DNA of 43,165 nt. Source: Actinomycetales bacterium (GTDB taxonomy: Bacteria; Actinomycetota; Actinomycetes; Nanopelagicales; Nanopelagicaceae). The stretch spans positions 1 to 43,165 of the forward strand of contig JAGWYO010000012.1 in NCBI GenBank assembly GCA_018969355.1. Reading direction: 5' to 3'. Shown here in pieces: positions 39,165 through 43,165 of this stretch. The stretch's first letter is position 1; each line of letters begins with the position of its first letter. The notes below the pieces were generated by a model, which was not told where the DNA came from, did no database searches, and worked only from the letters and a program-made list of their open reading frames with translations. The position numbers and the translations under genes are program-made.

Positions 39165-39512
39165 TTAACCTGGGGGCCAGGCCAGTCCACGCCCACCAAG
39201 AAGATGTAGATGAGCGTGAAAAACTGATTGTCCGGCCTCTGCGCCAGTATTAAAGACGGTTCTGTAACCAGTTAAGCCGTTAGTTGCAGCAATCTCCCCC
39301 GCTGCAACGAAAAGGTCGGCAGTCAGAGTGGGAGAGAGCTTGGCTAAACCCGCAGCGTTTTCAACATGCAGCGTGGGAACAATTAAGACATGTGTGGGGG
39401 CTTGTGGGTCAATGTCATTAAATGCCACAACATTGTCATTGCGATAAATAATCTGTGCAGGAATATCCCCGTTAATGATTTTACAAAACAAGCAGTTGGG
39501 ATCTAGCGCCAC
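39165..39512 (-). CDS. HIT-family nucleotide hydrolase/transferase
   Basis: This 115-residue protein has the histidine-triad motif QSVFHAHLHLLGGR near the C-terminus and an N-terminal zinc pair CLFCKIINGDIPA. It resembles HinT-type nucleoside phosphoramidases. I start at GTG 39512, 4 nt after the rsmE stop, giving the normal HIT length. A longer frame from 39569 would overlap rsmE and add an unrelated N-terminus. Confidence 0.93.
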   Translation of the reverse strand: MALDPNCLFCKIINGDIPAQIIYRNDNVVAFNDIDPQAPTHVLIVPTLHVENAAGLAKLSPTLTADLFVAAGEIAATNGLTGYRTVFNTGAEAGQSVFHAHLHLLGGRGLAWPPG

Positions 39513-39516
39513 GTCA

Positions 39517-40227
39517 TTACCATACCTTGAGCAGGGCTGAAATAGCCGCCACTGCCGCAATACCTGCATGTGCCGAGCGCAAGATTGGTCGACCCATCAA
39601 TGCAACCTTAGCCCCAGCTTCAACAAATTGATCAAGCTCTGTTGGTGTTATTCCGCCCTCAGGACCAATAATGATAAGAAGATGTGCAACGTTATGTGAT
39701 GAGATTGCATCACTGAGCTTTGTCGTTGTGCTTTCATGAAAAACTACCGCTAAGTCACTTAACTTAATTGCTTCACAAATCTGCTGCGTAGTTGCAATAT
39801 CAGTAACTTCTGGGATTCGCAGTCTGCGCGATTGTTTGCTTGCTTCGCGGGCGGTGACTGAGAACTTTTCAGAGACTTTACCGATACTGCGAGATGCATG
39901 CCATGGAACAATGCGATCAACACCAGCTTCAGTTAATAGCTCAATAGCCTCTTTAGCTCTATCGCTCTTTGGCAACGCCTGAACGACTGTAATTGTCGTT
40001 GGCAGGGCCTCTTGAAAACCAGATGCGATTACCTCAACTTCAAGGGACTTCTTCTTCACTGCAAAGGCTTTGACCTGACTCCAGCTGCCTTGCCCATCAC
40101 TGAGCATGAACAGATCCCCTGCTTTCATGCGCAATACCCGCACAGCATGGTGAGCATCTTCATTATCAAATTCATAAATCTGCCCTACTGTTGTTGGCAG
40201 ATCATCGACAAAAAATAGAGTCAACAT
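39517..40227 (-). CDS. rsmE: 16S rRNA (uracil1498-N3)-methyltransferase
   Basis: This 236-residue SPOUT-family methyltransferase has an N-terminal PUA-like part (HHAVRVLRMKAGDLFMLSDGQG), then VVQALPKSDRAKEAIELLTEAGVDRIVPW, LLIIIGPEGGITPTELD and the knot segment MGRPILRSAHAGIAAVAA. The usual LGxRILR motif reads MGRPILR here. Its ATG shares a base with the dnaJ stop. The dnaJ-rsmE-HIT order is widely conserved. Confidence 0.94.
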   Translation of the reverse strand: MLTLFFVDDLPTTVGQIYEFDNEDAHHAVRVLRMKAGDLFMLSDGQGSWSQVKAFAVKKKSLEVEVIASGFQEALPTTITVVQALPKSDRAKEAIELLTEAGVDRIVPWHASRSIGKVSEKFSVTAREASKQSRRLRIPEVTDIATTQQICEAIKLSDLAVVFHESTTTKLSDAISSHNVAHLLIIIGPEGGITPTELDQFVEAGAKVALMGRPILRSAHAGIAAVAAISALLKVW

Positions 40228-41327
40228 TATTTGGTAAACGCACCTTTGATCTTGGAAAATATTCCACCATCAGGATTTTTCACGTGGGCATCACCTGATT
40301 TTTCCCCTCGCAAATCAGCAAACTTCTTCAGTAGCTCTTCCTCTTCACGGCTAAGTTTTGTGGGGGTTTGAACTTCGACGTGGACCACTAAGTCTCCACG
40401 CCCGCCATGGCGTAAACGGGTCATGCCTTTGCCCTTAATGGAAATTGGTGTTCCACTTTGCGTTCCAGCTTTCACATGAACGTCAACTGGGCCATCTAGT
40501 GATTCAACTGTGACAGTGGCACCTATCGCTGCAGCGCTCATGGAGACAGAGAGTGACATATGCAAAGTGTCGCCTTCGCGAATTAAATAATCATGATCTG
40601 TCTCAACTATTTCAACATATAAATCTCCTGCTGGTCCTCCGCCGTGTCCTACTTCGCCGCGGCCAGATAGTTGAATGCGATTTCCTGTTTCAACTCCAGC
40701 TGGGATCTTTACTTGGATATTTTGTCGAGATCGAACACGACCTTCACCCGCACACTCACGGCATGGGTTTTGAATAACACTTCCATAACCACCGCAGGCA
40801 TTACATGGGCGTGATGTCATTACTTGACCAATAACTGAGCGAACTACTTGCTGAGTTTCTCCACGTCCCTTACACACAGCGCAAGTGCTTGGTTGTCCAC
40901 CATCAATCGAACCGCTACCTGTGCACTTAGGGCATACAACTGCACTATCAACAGTTATCTCGCGCTCTGTTCCAAAACAAGCTTCATGTAAATCTACTTG
41001 CACACGAATGAGTGAATCTTGCCCTGCGCGCATACGTGGACGTGGCCCACGTGATCCACCGCCACCAAAGAATGCATCCATGATGTCGCTAAAGCCACCA
41101 CCAAAACCACCGCCACCAAATGCACTGCCGCCCATGTCATATGACTGGCGCTTTTGTGAATCACTTAGTACTTCATAGGCAGCGGTAATTTCCTTAAATT
41201 TATCCTGCACGGCAGGATCTGGATTCACATCTGGATGTAGTTCACGGGCTAACTTGCGATAAGCCTTTTTGATCTCATCAGCTGAAGCATCGCGCGTGAC
41301 ACCCAGCGTTTGGTAATGATCGCTCAA
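40227..41327 (-). CDS. dnaJ: Chaperone DnaJ
   Basis: This 366-residue type I Hsp40 has a J domain (residues 1-66, HPD in LHPDVNPDP), a Gly-rich linker with FGGGGFGGGFSDIMDAFFGGGG-type repeats, four CxxCxGxG zinc motifs (CPKCTGSG, CAVCKGRG, CNACGGYG, CRECAGEG) and a C-terminal substrate domain. I start at TTG 41327, just after the hrcA stop, with AAGGTG about 6 nt upstream. Earlier in-frame starts (41342, 41387) would overlap hrcA. Coupling to hrcA gives control by HrcA if that repressor still works. Confidence 0.95.
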   Translation of the reverse strand: MSDHYQTLGVTRDASADEIKKAYRKLARELHPDVNPDPAVQDKFKEITAAYEVLSDSQKRQSYDMGGSAFGGGGFGGGFSDIMDAFFGGGGSRGPRPRMRAGQDSLIRVQVDLHEACFGTEREITVDSAVVCPKCTGSGSIDGGQPSTCAVCKGRGETQQVVRSVIGQVMTSRPCNACGGYGSVIQNPCRECAGEGRVRSRQNIQVKIPAGVETGNRIQLSGRGEVGHGGGPAGDLYVEIVETDHDYLIREGDTLHMSLSVSMSAAAIGATVTVESLDGPVDVHVKAGTQSGTPISIKGKGMTRLRHGGRGDLVVHVEVQTPTKLSREEEELLKKFADLRGEKSGDAHVKNPDGGIFSKIKGAFTK

Positions 41328-41328
41328 C

Positions 41329-42057
41329 TTAAGCACCTTCATCAATGAAGCGGCCGACATAGCGAGCAACTGCAGAAACTGCAGCAATCGAACCTGCGTA
41401 ATCCATACGAGTTGGACCTAAGACACCCACTGCGCCATGTTGGGCCGACTCCACGCCATAGCCAACTGTGACCAATGATGTTGATTGCAAGTTTGTCTCG
41501 TTCTGCTCACTCCCTATTCGAACGTGCACCGTTGAACGCGCCTCATCAAGCAAGCGCAAAATCACAACTTGTTCTTCAAGTGCTTCAAGAATGGGTGAAA
41601 GAGTAAGACCTAAATCATCACCAGATCGAGCCAAGTTTGCTGTTCCTGAGATTGCCATCTTCTCCCGGCTTTCTCCAATAATCGGGAATGTAACAACAGC
41701 AACTTGTTTTGTAATATCGGCCAACAACTTGGCTGATCTTTTCAATAACTCTTCTAGATCATGAGAGCCCTGAAGAAATGTTTCAATCGCTCGGCGCTCA
41801 GCTGCAGATAATGGCTTAACTGTTGCTAACTTATCAACGAAGACTCGATAACCAAGATCAGTTGGAATTCGGCCAGCACTTGTGTGTGGTTGCGTGATTA
41901 AGCCTTCATCTTCTAGCACAGCCATTTCATTTCGGATTGTGGCAGGTGAAATTCCGAGTCCATGGTGATCGGCAATTGATTTAGAGCCAACTGGTTCCTG
42001 GGTCGAAACATACTCATCGACGATTGCTCGTAGGATTTCAAGGCGACGTGATGACAT
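41329..42057 (-). CDS. hrcA: Heat-inducible repressor HrcA with an internal deletion
   Basis: This 242-residue protein is about 100 residues shorter than usual (around 340). The winged helix (residues 1-75: VGSKSIADHHGLGISPATIRNEMAVLEDEGLITQPHTSAGRIP) and the C-terminal part (ISGTANLARSGDDLG to GPTRMDYAGSIAAVSAVARYVG) match normal actinobacterial HrcA closely. At about residues 124-130 (near 41670-41690) the usual long middle region, including the inserted dimerisation domain, is absent and the reading frame continues cleanly. No CIRCE inverted repeat is visible before this gene or elsewhere in the window. It may still bind DNA, but its target and regulation are uncertain. Confidence 0.9.
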   Translation of the reverse strand: MSSRRLEILRAIVDEYVSTQEPVGSKSIADHHGLGISPATIRNEMAVLEDEGLITQPHTSAGRIPTDLGYRVFVDKLATVKPLSAAERRAIETFLQGSHDLEELLKRSAKLLADITKQVAVVTFPIIGESREKMAISGTANLARSGDDLGLTLSPILEALEEQVVILRLLDEARSTVHVRIGSEQNETNLQSTSLVTVGYGVESAQHGAVGVLGPTRMDYAGSIAAVSAVARYVGRFIDEGA

Positions 42058-42072
42058 AGTGGGCCTAGGTTA

Positions 42073-43165
42073 CTAGAAAGTTATTTCTCGCACGATTCGA
42101 TCTGCAATCAAGCGCCCCACCGGAGTCAACAAGACGCGATCATCAAGCAGTTCGATATATCCATTTTCACGATAAGTGCCCAGAATCTCAAGCTGATGCG
42201 GCCCCAGCACTGAAATCTGTAAACCATCTCGCATGCGAATTCCCAGCATGATTGATTCACGAGCTTTTTGTTCTGAGGTTAAATCTTCACTTTCATGAAT
42301 GGGCGATAGTGAAGAAAAGAGCTTTTCTTTATAGGCATTTGGGTGCTTCACATTCCAAAAACGCTTTCCATTCACGTGAGAATGTGCTCCTGGCCCGAGT
42401 CCCCACCAGTTTCTATTTTCCCAATAAGCGATGTTGTGGCGACATTCATGAGAAGGCTTTGACCAGTTAGAGAGTTCATACCAACTAAGCCCACGTGCCT
42501 CACACATCTGATCCACTAGTAGATACATATCAGCCATCAAGTCATCATCGGGCATTGATAGATCACCACGTTTAATTTGAGTTGCTAACTTTGTGCCAGT
42601 TTCAACAATGAGTGCATATGCACTGATGTGATCGATATCTAGATCAAGGGCTGCTTGAACGCTCTCTTGCCAATCATCTAATGACTCTCCTGGCGTTCCA
42701 TAAATCAAATCAACGCTAATACTTTTAAATCCCACAGCGCGTGCCATATCAACTGCGCGCTTTACGTTCTCGGGGTTGTGTGTACGATCAAGGACTGCCA
42801 ATACATGAGCTTTTGCCGATTGCATTCCAAATGAGATGCGATTAAATCCCACTTCTAGGTAGCGCTGTAACTTCTCTTTCGTCACTGAATCTGGATTGGC
42901 TTCAAGAGTTATTTCACAATCTGGACTCAAACCATTGCGCGCTTTAATCGCAGTAATCACTCGCCCTAGATCATCTGCTGGCAAAAGTGAAGGTGTTCCT
43001 CCACCAAAGAAGATTGTGGGAACGAGATCTCTTGGCGCCGCTTCTAACTCTTTTAAAACGGCATCAATGTAGTCATTGCTAACGATTTCTAGCGTTGCAC
43101 CATCTTGGAGTTCTGATGGGGTGTAAGTATTGAAATCACAGTAGCCGCAGCGCTTTATGCAGTAC
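42073..43165 (-). CDS. hemW: HemW-like radical SAM heme chaperone (N-terminus cut by window edge)
   Basis: About 364 codons are visible and the 5' end lies beyond the right edge. The radical-SAM motif starts at the edge (CIKRCGYCDFNTYTP, C-x3-C-x2-C), followed by PTIFFGGGTPSLLPADD, NRISFGMQSA, SVDLIYGTPGES and WGLGPGAHSHVNGKRFWN. HemW proteins lack coproporphyrinogen oxidase activity and carry heme. The stop is 15 nt before the hrcA start. The hemW-hrcA-dnaJ order is the standard actinobacterial one. Confidence 0.94.
   Translation of the reverse strand, partial: YCIKRCGYCDFNTYTPSELQDGATLEIVSNDYIDAVLKELEAAPRDLVPTIFFGGGTPSLLPADDLGRVITAIKARNGLSPDCEITLEANPDSVTKEKLQRYLEVGFNRISFGMQSAKAHVLAVLDRTHNPENVKRAVDMARAVGFKSISVDLIYGTPGESLDDWQESVQAALDLDIDHISAYALIVETGTKLATQIKRGDLSMPDDDLMADMYLLVDQMCEARGLSWYELSNWSKPSHECRHNIAYWENRNWWGLGPGAHSHVNGKRFWNVKHPNAYKEKLFSSLSPIHESEDLTSEQKARESIMLGIRMRDGLQISVLGPHQLEILGTYRENGYIELLDDRVLLTPVGRLIADRIVREITF

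Noticed and set aside
41328-41387. Longer DnaJ N-terminus from ATG 41387 or 41342
   Set aside because: It overlaps hrcA and adds residues not found in DnaJ. TTG 41327 has AAGGTG at correct spacing and begins right at the J domain.
42058-42072. CIRCE element before hrcA
   Set aside because: The 15-nt gap is too short and has no TTAGCACTC-like inverted repeat; none was noticed elsewhere in the window.
1-43165. Mobile elements, CRISPR arrays or phage remnants
   Set aside because: No transposase or integrase motifs, regular repeats or long terminal repeats were seen. Coding is continuous and gene order in the right half is conserved housekeeping.

Overview
The window reads as chromosome from a streamlined, moderately low-GC actinobacterium. 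Three things suggest this: the gene order hemW-hrcA-dnaJ-rsmE-HIT-phoH-ybeY-corC, the run of gltX with tRNA-Gln and tRNA-Glu, and close-packed genes with many apparently leaderless starts. A freshwater acI / Nanopelagicales-type organism is my inference. No marker gene here settles it. There are no insertion sequences, phage genes or CRISPR arrays, and no gene-free stretch exceeds about 135 bases.

Region 1 (1-17.8 kb) is the most notable part: two converging operons that together look like a route from methylated amines to CO2. At the left edge, on the minus strand, is the start of an MttB-family corrinoid methyltransferase. Divergent from it, on the plus strand, runs an operon of an IclR regulator, a corrinoid protein, a MetV-like protein, MetF, a methyl-THF:corrinoid methyltransferase, a ferredoxin/ASKHA corrinoid activator (RACE) and DUF1638. 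On the minus strand a second operon runs GntR regulator, dimethylglycine/sarcosine dehydrogenase-like flavoprotein, EtfB, EtfA, formate-THF ligase (Fhs), and NAD-type formate dehydrogenase FdsG, FdsB and FdsA. A plausible flow is: methyl group to corrinoid to THF to methylene-THF, joined by methylene-THF from the flavoprotein, then (through FolD, not in the window) formyl-THF, formate with ATP from Fhs, and finally CO2 plus NADH.

Region 2 (18.5-23.6 kb) holds a TauE/TSUP permease and an almost complete molybdenum cofactor set (moaD divergent from moaA, moaE, mog, moaC, moeA, mobA). This set would supply the cofactor of the adjacent formate dehydrogenase.

Region 3 (23.6-33.4 kb) is mixed metabolism: a metallophosphoesterase, an MgtC-type membrane protein, a virulence-factor-family protein paired with a homocysteine methyltransferase, a phosphodiesterase, TrhO, and an N-acetylglucosamine catabolic set (nagA, SIS-domain protein, BadF-type kinase). 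It ends with a small membrane-anchored protein and a CoA-transferase.

Region 4 (33.3-43.2 kb) is housekeeping, all on the minus strand: LysE-type exporter, tRNA-Glu, tRNA-Gln, gltX, an FAH-family hydrolase, corC, ybeY, phoH, HIT, rsmE, dnaJ, a shortened hrcA, and a partial hemW running off the right edge.

Two architectural themes recur. Many first genes carry a TANNNT hexamer 6-7 nt before the start codon, as in leaderless actinobacterial mRNAs, and two divergent pairs appear to use overlapping or shared -10 elements. All five convergent gene pairs overlap at their stop codons, leaving no room for an intergenic terminator.
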